Source: Thelonectria olida (Eukaryota > Ascomycota > Sordariomycetes > Hypocreales > Nectriaceae). Taken from it: a stretch of DNA of 64,000 nucleotides. Below, piece by piece: positions 34,681 to 46,964 of the stretch. A program made the position numbers and the translations under genes. The notes beneath the pieces were generated by a model. That model had not been told where the DNA came from and made no database searches. It saw only the letters and a program-made list of their open reading frames with translations. The stretch covers positions 620,001 through 684,000 of the forward strand of contig JAGPYM010000015.1 of assembly GCA_020736575.1 (NCBI GenBank), written 5' to 3'. Each line of letters starts with the position of its first letter. The stretch's first letter is position 1.

Positions 34681-36023
34681 GGAGACTGCACAATGCTACG
34701 AGGCAGCTCAGAGACCGTTAGCTTGATACCGAAGCAAAGGTCGGATCTGGACGCCAATATGACAAGGTGGCAAAACCTCCCTCAAGAGACAAGGTGGCAC
34801 ATGTTCAGGACACCGGGGCGAGTAGTGGAAAGTGTGAGAAATCAGCCAGAGATTTCGTCTTCGTTGATGACAGTCCAGACACAGGGCCACTGCATTGGGT
34901 TCCATATGTTCATTTTAGTGTTCAGTTACTCACGGGAGCTAGCTGCCGTCTTAGATTGCTCCATAGGCTCCTCAATCCTGGTTTCTAGGGTAGCCAGTCA
35001 TGTAATTGATTCTATGATTCGTAATTGTTGAGGTCGGCGAGCCAAGATGTCACGGAGTGCATGTGTAGATTTGCTTGGATATACTCTTCAGATCCCCAGC
35101 ACCTACAGATGTTTCGAGAGATATTTACCGTTTCTCTGAATTGTCTTATTTTTGGGCAGATACAGTGTCCGCCTTTGGCTAGAGAAACCCTGCTGTCGAA
35201 GACGAGGATTCTGAGAGAATAATGGCACAACTGTAAAGATTGCCCTCGCTCGTCGATAGCTCGACGTACCGAGCGGTTGATCGAAACTATTAGTTACTGG
35301 CTTGGCTTGTTTAGGAGGACCGAAAAGGCGTGACCGGAGTTGTGAGACGTCTACTTCGAGGTTGTTTAGTACCGAGGTTCATTGCCTGCCCACCAGCTCC
35401 AAGATACCGTAATCATATCAAAGATGCTGCTTTTCTGGATAGACGAATTTCGTCTTTCTTGCCCTCCGGACCGCCCGGATCTTCTTGAAGTCTTAGTTTC
35501 CCCTCGTTATTTGCCTTATCACAATTCGCCGATGCACAGTCGTACCAGCATTCGCATCCACCACGTGGGGAAGGTGGAGAACTTGTGGAAGCATCCCTGG
35601 CTAGTTGAGACTCTCTAAGCACTGGAGACCTCTTATCTTATTATCTTATAGCTCGAGAGAGAAGGGAGATTAAGCAGACAAATGCAGAAGTGATTGCTGG
35701 TTACGTGACAGCTAATGTCATGCTACTAACCCTGACAACTTGTGTCCAATTGGCGGGTTTTGTCTTGAACAACGACGAGCGGACATCGGGAGCCGGTCTT
35801 ACGTGTCTGCCTGGGTGTTCACTCAGGGTATTCATGCAGTGCTGCTTATCGTGACCCATGGCGGAGAATACCCCGGTTTCGGCGTCCATCCACATGCAAC
35901 GAGATGATAAATGCGCCGATGAGCGAGCTCGACCCCGTCTGTATATGAGGAGCATCGTGGCACTCTCGGATCTTGGACCACCAGTTGGCCTCTTGTTGGC
36001 ACTCTGTGTTTAAGATAGCAACC
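34681..36023. other. Intergenic region
   Basis: 1.3 kb with only short, unrelated open frames. The first part may be further eroded 3' sequence of the CHAT relic. The last ~200 bp is the promoter side of the amidase gene. Confidence 0.35.
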
Positions 36024-38056
36024 ATGGTTTGCCTACGCACTACGGCTGTGTTGGCAGCCATCATGGCCTCGCTGCTGGGGATAGCCTCGGCAGCCCATGT
36101 GGTGTCGACCGGTATCTCCGTCACCCTCAACGACGTTTACTACTACATCTCGCCATTAGCAGCGGGCAAAATCAACGTCGTCAAGTCGTCGCTGGTTTCT
36201 CGAGTGCCTGGCGTCTATGGATTCCGCCCCGTCACTGTCGTCCAAGGCGCCGTGACCACCTCAGCCCTGCCAGATCTGTTTTCGAATTGGACCAAGATCG
36301 ACGACGTGTTTCAGTCAGGTTTTCTAGGGGCCGTGTTTCTTTCCGGCGGTCATGCATCGTCGGGCAAACATGTTACCACTTATGGAAGCGTCTCGTCGCT
36401 CGTTCTGCCGCTTGAGTCCAAGACAAAGCTGCCTTCGGGTCCCTACTTCCTCGAGGTTTCTACGGGCACCCTCTATCCTGTTTACCGCCTATATGACGAC
36501 TTTTCTGGGTCCTTCACTGAGTCTTTGCTACAGACTCCTGAGGGCACTTTCCAGCCCATGTCAGCCCAGATACCTGGCTCAGCTTCGCTGACGGTAGGTG
36601 TGCCGTCGCGCCTGTACTATACTAGAACAACAAAGAAGCCGCTCGCGGGCCTACGCGTCGGCGTCAAGGACATTTACCACTTAGCCGGTGTCAAGGGCTC
36701 CAATGGCAACCGGGCTTGGTACAATTTGTACCCAGAGAACAACGTAACGGGGCCGGCCATCCAGCGTCTCATCGATGCTGGTGCGCAGATTGTGGGATTA
36801 CAAAAGCCGTCCCAATTTGCCAATGGCGAGGAGGCCACGGCGGACTGGGTCGACTATCACTCGCCCTTCAACCCTCGCGGCGACGGTTACCAAGATCCCT
36901 CGTCTTCCTCTTCGGGTGCCGGTGCATCCATCGCTTCGTACGACTGGCTTGATCTTGCAGTCGGTAGTGACACGGGTGGCAGCATTCGCGGACCTTCGGG
37001 GGTGCAGGGCATTTTCGGCAACCGTCCCTCCCACGGTCTCGTGCCCCTGGACGAGGTGATGCCTCTTTCTACAGCACTAGACACGGCTGGATTCCTGCTG
37101 CGCGACCCTTCTATCTGGGATGCTGCGCAAGCGGTTATGTACGGGAAAAACTACACGTCGCTGGTGAAGAAGAAACCTCGGTACCCCAAGACGATATATA
37201 CGGTCGGCTTCCCCGCCAATACTTCCACAAGCGCTGCAGCCCCGATCTTCAACGACTTTATCAACGATCTGGCTGATTTCATTGGAGGCAAGGTTCAGAG
37301 CCTCGTTCTTGAACAGAAGTGGGCAGCGTCCAAGCCCGCCGCTGCTGGGTCACAGACGCTCGCGCAGCTGCTGAATGCTACCTACGCTACCTTTATTAGC
37401 AAGGAGCAGACCAAACTGGTTCGTGATCCATTTTACAAGGACTATGCAGGTAGGTGACTGACCTCATCATTCCTTCAAATTCACCGATTGTATCTAAGTG
37501 TCAATTAGCTGTTCACGATGGCCGCCTCCCCTTTGTTGACCCTGCACCTCTCGCCCGCTGGGCCTACGGAGACAGCCTACCATCATCTGCGCTCAATGAC
37601 GCCATCCGCAACAAAACCCTGTTCATGAACTGGTTCAACTCTAAGATCCTGCCACCTGTTGATGACCACCTGCAGTGCTCCTCGGGGCTCTTCCTGTATC
37701 CCGGGTCCTCGGGCGGTCAGAACCCGCGCAACCAGTATTTTGACCCGCCAACGCCGCCCTTTGGCTTCTCGTCGAGCCGTATCAGCGTCTTGTCCGAGTG
37801 CCCAGACTTTGTATACCCACTGGGACAGGTGGCGAGTTACAGCGCTATTACGGACCACGACGAGTACTTCCCCGTGGCCGTAGACATCTTGGCGGCCAAG
37901 GGCTGCGATGGTATGTTGGTGAGGTTGGCTCAGGACCTGACGGCGGCGGGCATATTGACAGTGCCCAAGGTCGGGGCTGCTATTACGGGTGGAGATATTC
38001 TAATGAGAAAGAGAGCCGATGATTTGGGGATTGAGAAGCTGAGATATATTAGTTGA
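36024..38056 (+). CDS. Secreted amidase-signature family protein
   Basis: Two exons (36024-37449, 37509-38056) with a 59-nt intron encode 657 aa. The start at 36024 (ACCATGG) opens a signal peptide ([20 protein letters not shown]); an earlier in-frame start at 35973 would bury it. An N-terminal ~190-residue domain of the type often fused to fungal amidases precedes the amidase-signature core. The Ser-cisSer-Lys triad is complete: Lys in GVKDIYH, Ser in SSSSGAGAS and the nucleophile Ser in [11 protein letters not shown]. It would hydrolyse an amide outside the cell or in the secretory path; substrate unknown. It is 0.6 kb upstream of the monooxygenase on the same strand. Confidence 0.85.
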
Positions 38057-38685
38057 GGCAGTAGAAGCCATGGATGGAAGATCACAGGGTTACGCGGGCC
38101 TACCCTTTTCCTTTGAATTAACAAGCTGTTTCGGAGATGTTTCCAACCTGTCAGACCCAGCTGCGACGTGGTTACTCGGGGGCACTTGAATATTCTATCA
38201 ACCTTCTCCGAAGTTGTCTTCATTCACCATGTTGCTTAAACTTTGTAATTGGCAATTCCAGTGGGACACAACAGCGAAGCAACTGGGTAATTAGCCACCT
38301 TCCGACCTGTGAACTAAGAAAATATTGTATAGCCTGGGTGTTTACACTGTGCTATAGCGTAGAAGTTATTCCCGTCGGGCCCGGTGACAGTCCGATCGAC
38401 TTCGTACAGACCTTGTCGGATTCTGACAGTTACCGGCCCAGCAGCATTCCGGGAAGATTACAATCCAGAAAAAGTCTCCTTTGTGGTTATAAGTATCTAG
38501 ATCTCGCAATCTACGTTGTCAATTATGAGAGGAAATAAGCAACGGTCAACTTCCACAAATTCTAACCTTCAACCCCCGGCCGCTACTTTGGCTCAACTGC
38601 TGTCACTCAGCCAATATCCAGCCAGAGCGTTTCACAACGGTCGTCCGTCACATTGAAGCGACTTTAACACCAATCATCTCCAACC
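38057..38685. other. Intergenic region
   Basis: About 630 bp between amidase and monooxygenase genes; the short open frame at 38137-38538 has no recognisable domain. It presumably contains the monooxygenase promoter. Confidence 0.4.
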
Positions 38686-39924
38686 ATGCCATCTCAACCA
38701 AGAATCGCCATCGTTGGCGGAGGACCTGCTGGACTGGCCATCGGTCTCTTACTCCACAAGCATCACGTTCCGTTCACCATTTTTGAACTTCGTCCAAAGC
38801 CCACCGAAGAGGAGCTCGCGAAGCCATCCGGCATGCTTGACCTCCATCAAGAGTCTGGGCTTGCAGTCATCAGAGAATGTGGTCTGTATCATGATTTCGT
38901 GTCACTCACGGGAGATTGTACCGAAGACTTCATTGTTGCGGAGAAGAATGGAAATATCCTCCACACAGCTCGAGGAGAGGGAACACGTCCTGAAATATCC
39001 CGTAACAATTTGACCAAGCTCCTGCTCAGCAACATTCCTCCAGAGAGCATCAATTGGGGTCTTAAGCTTCTCTCTGCTACAAGCGTGGCCTCTTCCGATA
39101 ATTCTGGCCATACTGAGACCGAGCTCGATTTTGGTACCCATGGTCAACACGCATTCGACTTGGTGGTCGGCGCGGACGGCGCGTGGTCTGAGGTCCGAAA
39201 GCTACTCACAGACGTGAGGCCGCATTATACTGGCATGCAGAACATCGCAATTACCATGACGAACGTGACTAAAAAGTACCCCCATCTGGCTACTCTTATC
39301 GGGTCCGGTACTTTCAGCTCCCTTGGCAAGAAACATGCTGTCATATCACAGCGCGGACCCATCGACTCTGCGAGAGTTTACGTATGGCTCACGCACCCCG
39401 ACGAAAGCTTCGCCGCCAACTATGGCCTGGCTGGCAAGCCGGCTACAGCTGCTAAAGACAAGCTGTTGGGAGACGACGCACTGCTTGGTACTTTTGGCGC
39501 CCCAATAAAGGAACTGGTAGCCACCGCATGTGACGAGGAATCGGCGCACATTACAGGCACAAACCTAGACATTAGAGCTCTCTACACTCTCCCTCATGGA
39601 TGCTCCTGGGACCATAAGACTGGCGTATCCCTCGTCGGCGATGCGGCTCATCTGATGTTGCCGAACGGAGAAGGCGTCAACGCCGCCATGCTCGACTCGC
39701 TTCTTTTGTCCCAATCCATTATCAAGGCATATGAGACAGCTGGGAACAGTATTGATTCGTTCCTCAACACCTTTGATCCACTCTTGAAAGAATCCGAGGC
39801 GGCTCTGGTGGAACGTGCAAAGGACATCGGCAACGATACTGATGGTCTGATTGGGACGATGTTCGGAACTGATAACGCGGCATACGAGTTTGCTGCATTA
39901 TTCCAAGGCACGGGGCGCCAATAG
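38686..39924 (+). CDS. FAD-dependent monooxygenase (TetX/PHBH-fold)
   Basis: An intronless 412-aa reading frame with a good start (AACCATGCC). The three flavin-monooxygenase signatures are present: Rossmann IAIVGGGPAGLAIGLLL at the N-terminus, the DG motif in VVGADGAWSEVR near residue 160, and the GD motif in SLVGDAAHLMLPNGEGVN near 315. Length and the LMLPNGEGVN sequence fit the single-component TetX-like aromatic hydroxylase group. It would use NAD(P)H and O2 to hydroxylate a small molecule in the cytosol. Its neighbours are a P450 (convergent) and a permease, so it may belong to a small catabolic or secondary-metabolite set. Substrate cannot be predicted. Confidence 0.87.
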   Translation: MPSQPRIAIVGGGPAGLAIGLLLHKHHVPFTIFELRPKPTEEELAKPSGMLDLHQESGLAVIRECGLYHDFVSLTGDCTEDFIVAEKNGNILHTARGEGTRPEISRNNLTKLLLSNIPPESINWGLKLLSATSVASSDNSGHTETELDFGTHGQHAFDLVVGADGAWSEVRKLLTDVRPHYTGMQNIAITMTNVTKKYPHLATLIGSGTFSSLGKKHAVISQRGPIDSARVYVWLTHPDESFAANYGLAGKPATAAKDKLLGDDALLGTFGAPIKELVATACDEESAHITGTNLDIRALYTLPHGCSWDHKTGVSLVGDAAHLMLPNGEGVNAAMLDSLLLSQSIIKAYETAGNSIDSFLNTFDPLLKESEAALVERAKDIGNDTDGLIGTMFGTDNAAYEFAALFQGTGRQ

Positions 39925-40166
39925 CCTGAGCAATGGGTATAATATGAAAGACACGGCATTTATTGAAACATGTCGTTTGAGTGCCCAGGAATAGATGGCG
40001 GAGCGGGAGGCACAGCAGCAACTACTCGAGACAGAAAGCGAATTACTCTAAAGAATATCTAGGGCCTCGCACTCGCCATCCTCCTCTCCCATGTCCCTAG
40101 ATAGACCCTACTCACTAGACCTCTGTCTCCTCCGCTTTTCGATTATTTTATCAGGAATAGCGGAAT

Positions 40167-41955
40167 TCAATTTCCTCGTTTGTCGAAGTTAATCCAGCAT
40201 TGGTGTTCCTGTCGTTCAAGGGGTTGAGTTAGGGGACTTACATACAGCTTGTAATTAGATGCACTCACCTCAACTTCCGGGAACGTCTCGTCGTAGAAAA
40301 CCTCAAAGCGACTCGTGATCCCAGGGCTCGCTTCCATTTGATGTTTGTGCCTGTTTGTTGTGTACTTTCTATAAATTGCGGCGAGTAGTGTCGTCATTTC
40401 AGCCATTGCAAGACTAAAAGCTCCGTTAGCGCATTCATTCCCATCTCTTTACTATCTGTCCAACTTACTGCAAACCGATGCACATGCGGCCACCACTTGA
40501 AAATGCCCAGAACCACTTCTTCATCTCTACAAGGTCGCCGCATTCACCAAGCCATCGTTCTGGCTTGAACTGCAGAGGTTCCGGAAACACGTCTGGGTTT
40601 CGGTGAAGGGTGTACGGCGACATGCTCACAACCGTCCCAGCTGGGATCAGATACCCGTCTATGGTTGTGTCAACTGGAAGTGAACGTGGCTCTGATGCTG
40701 GCAGGGGGGCATAGAGCCGAAGCGTCTCCTTGAGGATGGCATCGAGGTAGGGTAACTTGCTCGCCGCCTCCACCGTGGGGTTGCCATCTTCATTACAGTC
40801 CATGTTGGAGATGCTGTCGACTTCCTCGATGAGGGCTTGCTGGTACTCGCGATGTTTCGGCAAAGAGAGAGCCCATATAGCGAACATTGCGGTATCACTT
40901 GTTGTGTCGATACCAGCGAGAAAATGATCTGCTAATTCAGATGCGATGTCGAGTGCTTCAAGGCGAGTACCTTTGCCAGTTTTGCTGTGCGTTGATAGCT
41001 TCTCCATAATGGACAAGTCCGGTGAGTCCTTCTCAGCCATAGCTTCGTCGAAGCTACTCCACGATTTAAGCGCATGCGCTCGAATGCCAGTGTAGGTTGC
41101 GGGCTTTTTCATGGGAAGCAGTCCCAGTCCAGTGACCACCTTTTCCATGACTCCGCTCCTCGTGTAGAGCCACTTTGTGTAGCCCCTCAGGTGTACCGCA
41201 TACCAGCTGAGCATCTTCCTAGTCGGGTCGACAATATCGTTGAGCAGTCTCCTGTCCTCTTCGTTTCCTCTCAGGGCATGCGTCCCTCCATGTTGATCTC
41301 CATAAAGGAAGCCAGTGATGCTGTCGAGGCTGAACCAATGTAGGCTGCGGAATATCTCCTCGGCGATGTCTTTCTCGGTAGCGAGGAGTTCCAGATACTC
41401 TTTCACATTTCTCTCAATCAACGGTTTTGCTATTGCGTTGGGCGACAATATGACGCTTTTCGAGTAAGCATGGGCGAGCAGCTTCTTTCTCTCGGCATGG
41501 GGCTTGACTCCTGCAAAAGTGAAGAGATTCTGGCGTCCGTAAACGTCAAACATTCGATAGAACTCTGTTCGCTCGAAACCGGAACCTGCACCGTAGATTG
41601 CCCTCAATGCCGAGAGAGATGAGAAGGAGACTTCATTCGGACCAATGCGAACTGCAGTCCCGTACTTTTCGTGCAACGAGTGAATCAGCCGTGTCCTCAC
41701 TCCCTGGCGATCGCCAAGCGCGAGCCGCCACTTTGTCAGTGCAAAAGACGTTGGGCCCGGGATTCTGCATAGGGGAGTCGCGTAGAGCGGAATGTAGATA
41801 AAAGTGTAGATGATGTATGCGAGAACAACTATGAATGCCACGAGCGCACTGTTTTGCGAAAAGGCCTGAATGCCTGGGATCTATGAGTTGGATTTGATTT
41901 ACCCCTCACGGGATTGATTCAGCTCACCTCTATGGACGATGCTTGTAGCAGCCAT
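40167..41955 (-). CDS. Cytochrome P450 monooxygenase
   Basis: Four exons (41955-41928, 41873-40469, 40413-40269, 40208-40167) give 539 aa. The tiny first exon codes nine residues and part of a tenth; the last 60-nt intron is in frame and could be missed. An N-terminal membrane anchor (ALVAFIVVLAYIIYTFIYIP) is followed by RIPGP, the I-helix AGIDTTSDT, the ExxR motif in ETLRLYAP and the heme loop FSSGGRMCIG with the cysteine ligand near residue 474. It sits on the ER membrane, facing the cytosol. It resembles fungal P450s of secondary metabolism and detoxification, but the family number cannot be read reliably. It diverges from the permease gene. Confidence 0.88.
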
Positions 41956-42583
41956 GGTTAATGACGACTGTTTGCTATTCGTTCAGCTTCAGCGGCAAGG
42001 GCCAGGGGGTAGCGATGTTCTTTCACTCCAAGGGTAGAACAATGTTGGAGAGCCATCTCGATTATTACGTTGACCAGCATCTCTGTGCTTTCCTTGTCGG
42101 AACCTCCGACAGGAGGCTAGTACCTTTATCTTTTTGAGCTGAGTCGTAGCGCCCGTACGTCGGGAGGGCCGACACATCACCTGGTTGAGATAACAACGAT
42201 AAGGTGCTGCTGTAGCACACCAGGTGTCCCAGGGGAACTGTCGGGCACTCATCCGATAACAGAACCGTTCGGCTTAATTGTATGGACGGGCAACTGGTCT
42301 TATCTGCTATCATATTCCCTTGCGAAGAATCACCCTCGACCCTGTTCTTCGGCATCCATCGATGATAGCCTAGGCGTCCCTGTAATCGTTTGATCATACT
42401 GAAATACCCAGATGCCTGTCACAAGGCGCCGAACCGCTTTAAAGGGACGGTTGACCACATCAGCGCCCAATGCTATGACTTGACGGTGTACCACCTCTGT
42501 TACTCTCAGTTGGTTTGCACTGCAGACCATCTGCGTGATAATTCTCAACATCTTTTGCGAGCTTGAACAAGGCGTCGACCATA
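41956..42583. promoter_or_regulatory. Divergent promoter of P450 and permease genes
   Basis: 628 bp between the two start codons, so P450 and permease could be co-induced. No gene lies inside; short open frames are on both strands without domains. Confidence 0.4.
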
Positions 42584-44435
42584 ATGTCCTCTGAGAAAGG
42601 ACCTCCCTCTCTGCCAGGGGATGGCAGACCTGCCTCATGTGCGAGCGATAGTAATGTCGGCACGGTTGCCGGCATATCTGCTGGCTCCCAATCTTTACAT
42701 CGCAAACTCCGAGGGAAAGAGGTGCAGCTCTTTGCCATTGGTGGCGCTATTGGCACTTGTAAGCATTTCTTTCAGAACCCAGAACTGCAGCTTTTGGGAC
42801 CATACTGATGAGAATTTAAGCCCTCTACGTCCAGATGGGTTCTGCCCTCCCCAAAGGAGGTCCTGCTGGTTTGTTCATCGCATTTCTCGTATGGGGATCC
42901 GTTATGTGGGCAGTTAACGAGTGCTTCGCCGAGCTGGTGACATACCTTCCAGTGCCATCGCCGTTCATCCGCTTCGGTAGCGAGTGGGTGGACGGTGCGC
43001 TGGGCTTCGCCATGGCATGGAACTTCTTTCTGAACATGGCGTTTCTAGTCCCGTTTGAGATTGTGGCCATGAACATAATGATCACGTATTGGACGGACAA
43101 GGTCCCAGTTGAGGCCATCATCGTCGCCATGATTGTCCTTTATGCCGTCCTCAACACCATCTCCGTCCGTTATTTTGGAGTTTCCGAGTTCTATCTATCA
43201 ATTTTCAAGGTTGTTCTGATGATTGGCCTATTCTTCTTCTCCTTTGTTACCATGCTCGGGGGAAACCCCCTGCATGATCGTTTCGGGTTCAGATATTGGA
43301 AAGACCCAGGGGCCTTCGTCGAGCACCTTGCTCGTGGCGATACGGGCAGATTTCTCGGTGTACTGTCATGCATGTATCAGGCCAGCTTCTCGTAAGTATT
43401 TCGCGCCACTCTCTTGTTCCGGATGAAGTTTGACCAGCTCCCAGTATTTGTGGACCGGAGTACATCTCAATGGTGGCGGCTGAGACTGAGAACCCTCGGA
43501 AGATTTTGCCTCCAGCATACCGTTCCTTCGTCTGGCGTATCCTCGTCTTCTTCGTTGGATCTGCTCTGTGCATGGGGATTGTCATCCCATACAACGACCC
43601 AACCCTTCTCAGCATCCTAGATGGCGAAATTGCTGGGTCTGGCACGGGTGCTGCATCGTAAGTCTTTTCCCACAAATGGACTCAATATCATTCATCACGT
43701 TATCACAAGATCTAATAACGGCTCAGGCCATATATCATCGCCATGCAGCGGCTCAAAATCAGTGGCCTGCCCGACCTCGTCAACGCCCTCATTATGACGT
43801 CGATATTCAGTGCCGGAAATGGTCTGTTATTCTCAGCTACTCGTACCCTGCACGGTATGTCAATCGAAGGCCATGCTCCTCGATTGTTCTCACGGTGTAC
43901 AAAGGCCGGTGTGCCCCTCCCGGCTCTACTATTCTCTCTCTCATTCTGCCTCCTCGCTTTCTTGCAGGTCAACAGCTCCTCTGCCGAAGTGATGACATAC
44001 CTGGTCGATCTCGTCACCTGCTGCCAGCTGATTAATTACGGCTTCACGGCTGTAATATACCGGCACTTCTACTCTGCACTCGAGAAACAGGGCATTTCAC
44101 GGGACAGTCTTCCCTATAAAGGCCGGTTCCAACCCTACACTTCTTATTTTGCAATGGGCGGCACGCTCTTCATGCTTCTCGCAGGAGGGTACAATTTATT
44201 CTTATCAGGCGGGTGGGACATTATGTGGTTCTGGTTAACCTACGGCATGATTGCGTTTTTCATTATAGCATTTTTGGGCTGGAAATTGATTTTCAGAACG
44301 AAGTACGTACGGCCAGGGACGGCAGACTTGAGCCTGGGTGGTCTGAAGGAAGAGATTGACAACTATGAAGCAGTTTACGCTCCCCGTACACCTGGGAAAG
44401 TAGATGTAGTGCTTGACAAGATATTTGGGAACTAG
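42584..44435 (+). CDS. Amino-acid permease (APC superfamily)
   Basis: Four exons (42584-42758, 42821-43391, 43445-43657, 43727-44435) give 555 aa. A hydrophilic N-terminus leads into FAIGGAIGTSLYVQMGSALP, the hallmark TM1 of fungal amino-acid permeases, and about twelve hydrophobic spans follow, including the conserved ISMVAAETENPRKILPPAYR loop and SIFSAGNGLLFSATRTLHGM. It should be a plasma-membrane proton symporter of amino acids or related cationic compounds. The first exon break inside TM1 is supported by phase and by the restored GT-S-LYVQ sequence. No unusual feature is seen. Confidence 0.87.
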
Positions 44436-45744
44436 ATTGGAAATGCCCATCTCTCTAAAGCATAGCCACCTTTCGGCACCAACATGACTAGGCTTTCTTA
44501 AACATTCTTTGACCACAACAACCACTCATCATCCTGTTCTAGGTTGAACAGCTCGCACAGCCTGGAAGGCGACTTATCTGTTTCGCCCCGAAGCCTTTCC
44601 AGCAACTTATTGCACAGTTTTCCTAAACATCCAAGCCCTGCAAGTCCATCAGGAGGCGTTTGGCCCAATGTTGACCTGCCAGCTGTCATGGAAGCCAGCA
44701 GGTCAAAGGCCACTTCCATGTCAAGATCCCCAACTTCTCGTTTGGTCTCCGAATCGATCCCACAGGCCAAAGAGAGACTTCTCGGCGGCTCATTCAGTCG
44801 CGTTGCGTCATTCTCTCTGCCAAGTTGCACCAAAATTTTCCCCAGCCTGTACCTAGCTCGGGCTTCTGCCTCATAGGGTGCAATGAAGCGCGTGAAGAAG
44901 CTTCTTGGCAATGAAGCCAGCGATCTTGATGGCAAGAGGATTCGCATTATCAAGTCCGTGTCCCCCTCTCAATTGTCAACATCAGTATCAAGCTGATGCT
45001 TTTAGTCTCTGGCGACCTATTCGACATACTGTTGAGAATTATCCGCTTGCAGTCTGCGACGGAAGTTCTGTTCCTCCAGAGAAGCTCCTTGAAGTCGATC
45101 ACGTACGGACACATTTCGTGAGCGAGTCACTGTACCCAGTCCACAGCGCTGGGTATCGGTGGCATTACCTCAACCGACAAACTCGAGATGAGGTCCTTCT
45201 CTTCAAGATGTTTGACTCTAAAGAAGATGTTCCGTCTCGGTGTAAGTATAATTTGCCTATACCGACGTTTTCCCCGTGCTTCGCTAAAGATTTCGTCGAA
45301 GACTGCCCACACACGTCCTGCATCATTTTCAGGACGAACCCAGCGCATTGAATTACCTTCGAGTTGCAATATCTGGGAGCCATGGTAAAAAGACAAAAGG
45401 GTACATATTGTGTTTTGAAGGGCCTGTTGTAAATCTAAGATAGGTAAATATCTTTTGCAGCTGGGTTTCCCTCTCACCAAGTCACTATGAATAAGATCAA
45501 GCCCAATGCCGCGACTAACAAAACGCGTGTCTTTCATGCGAAGAGGAGTGGTCCCCTTTTCACACAGCGGAATGGCCTCTTCTTAGTGAGGGGATGTAAG
45601 GATTCGAGAGACAGAGAAGAGCTCGGTAAGTAGGTACTTGGATCGTAACGAGTGAGACAGAAACCTTGTTTGACAAAAATGAGAAAAGGGGATGACGCCG
45701 AAGATGACAGGCTGGGTGGCACGTTTGTTAGCCCCCGATTTTTG
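44436..45744. other. Unresolved region with possible gene fragment
   Basis: A minus-strand open frame at 44498-44953 contains a TPR-like helix pair (FIAPYEAEARARYRLGKILV) and another at 45127-45537 looks coding in part (WVRPENDAGRVWAVFDEIFS). They may be exons of one unrecognised minus-strand gene or remnants of it. I could not join them with convincing splice sites, so no CDS is called. Confidence 0.3.
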
Positions 45745-46120
45745 TCAGATCGGCCCGTCCCGTCTAGGGATCTTGTACCTACGGTCAACCAGTTGCTTCG
45801 CCTTGGAGACACCTATCTGTGATATTTTCTTGACAGCCTCTGCGATAGTGTCCTGGTGAGCTTTCAGGTAGCCCTTGACCACGGGCTTCTCGTTGCTAGC
45901 GATGCTGTCGCTCTGGGCCCTGACGTCCTGAGCATAAGCCAAGAGTCCGGAGCGCAGAGTATCCAAGTCTGCCGCAGTGTGGGAATTTTGGAAGGCCGCC
46001 AAAGCCGGCGCAACCTGGTTGTTGAGAATATCGGCCAGGGCACCGAGGTTGTACGGAATTGCTTATCTCTTGCGAGGAGATGGGGCCAACATCACGGCAT
46101 CGATGCCACTCACCAATCGA
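45745..46120 (-). pseudogene. Fragment of unrecognised helical protein with an in-frame stop
   Basis: The minus strand reads PYNLGALADILNNQVAPALA then AAFQNSHTAADLDTLRSGLL and an amphipathic helical C-terminus ending at 45745. Upstream the same frame continues as VSGIDAVMLAPSPRKR but is cut by a TAA near 46072. The TAA could come from a CAA codon by one transition. The helical, Ala/Asp/Leu-rich pattern recalls secreted surface-binding proteins of the HsbA type, but no signal peptide is found. A spliced alternative using the GTGAGT near 46110 did not keep phase. Confidence 0.35.
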
Positions 46121-46964
46121 TCATTGATGAAACGAATAAATAAGCTGCGAATTGAAAGGCCTAGGCGCCGTCGAGCAAACGGTGGAATGGTAGAGATACA
46201 GAGACTCATAGTTAATAGGGGATGTCCACCTCCCCAAAACACATCATGCTGACCTGCTTCCACGCTATATATACTAGTCTATCCGCTCTGATGCTTTCCA
46301 GCACTCTCAACTTGACGTAACCCGATCCCTGCAAGAGACGGATGCTGTTGCTCAATTTTATGTCCGTAACGACACGAACAGGCAAGGCGGAGACTTGTAT
46401 TGATCCAGGTGATTTGTAGGAAGCAGGCTCTATTTGGATTGGAGCTGAACACATGATGGGCTTCCCCCTAATTGAGGAATGCAGATGAATCTTTCGTTTT
46501 TCGATCAATAGACATTAGCTCCCTCTTGCCGAGTAGGACCCAAAGATATGATGGATCATCTTGCAATTCCTCTCAACGCATCCTTCCTACTTGTCTGCTT
46601 CTGTCAAACATTCCAGCCTCCAATAATGGCCCCCAACACTATTTGTGCCTTGGGGGAGCCTCTTGCACAGCCTTCGCTGAGCCCCCCACTACATAATGCG
46701 ACCCTCAGGCGAGCCAAGCCAAGTCTGCCCAGCGGACGTCCCTAATAGGGCTTGACCACCTGCATGGAGAGTGGCGAAGTTGGAGGCGATGCTCATCAAA
46801 GGCAATTGTGGTGTCAGTCACTTATTTTACGTATCCCGCCAGTGTTGCGTATTATTATCTAAACACCAATGCTTTGAGTAGCATCCGGTCCTTTCTCCCC
46901 AGCCCACCTCCTCACGAACCCAGCAATACAACGAAAGCTGCTGTGGTGCAACTAAACTCATCAC
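46121..46964. other. Intergenic region and NLR promoter
   Basis: About 840 bp with no supported gene. The last ~200 bp upstream of 46965 are the likely promoter and leader of the NLR gene; long open frames overlapping its start are out of frame with it. Confidence 0.4.

Noticed and set aside
42584..44435. Permease as transporter of a secondary-metabolite cluster
   Set aside because: No polyketide, peptide or terpene synthase is in the window, so a biosynthetic cluster is not supported.
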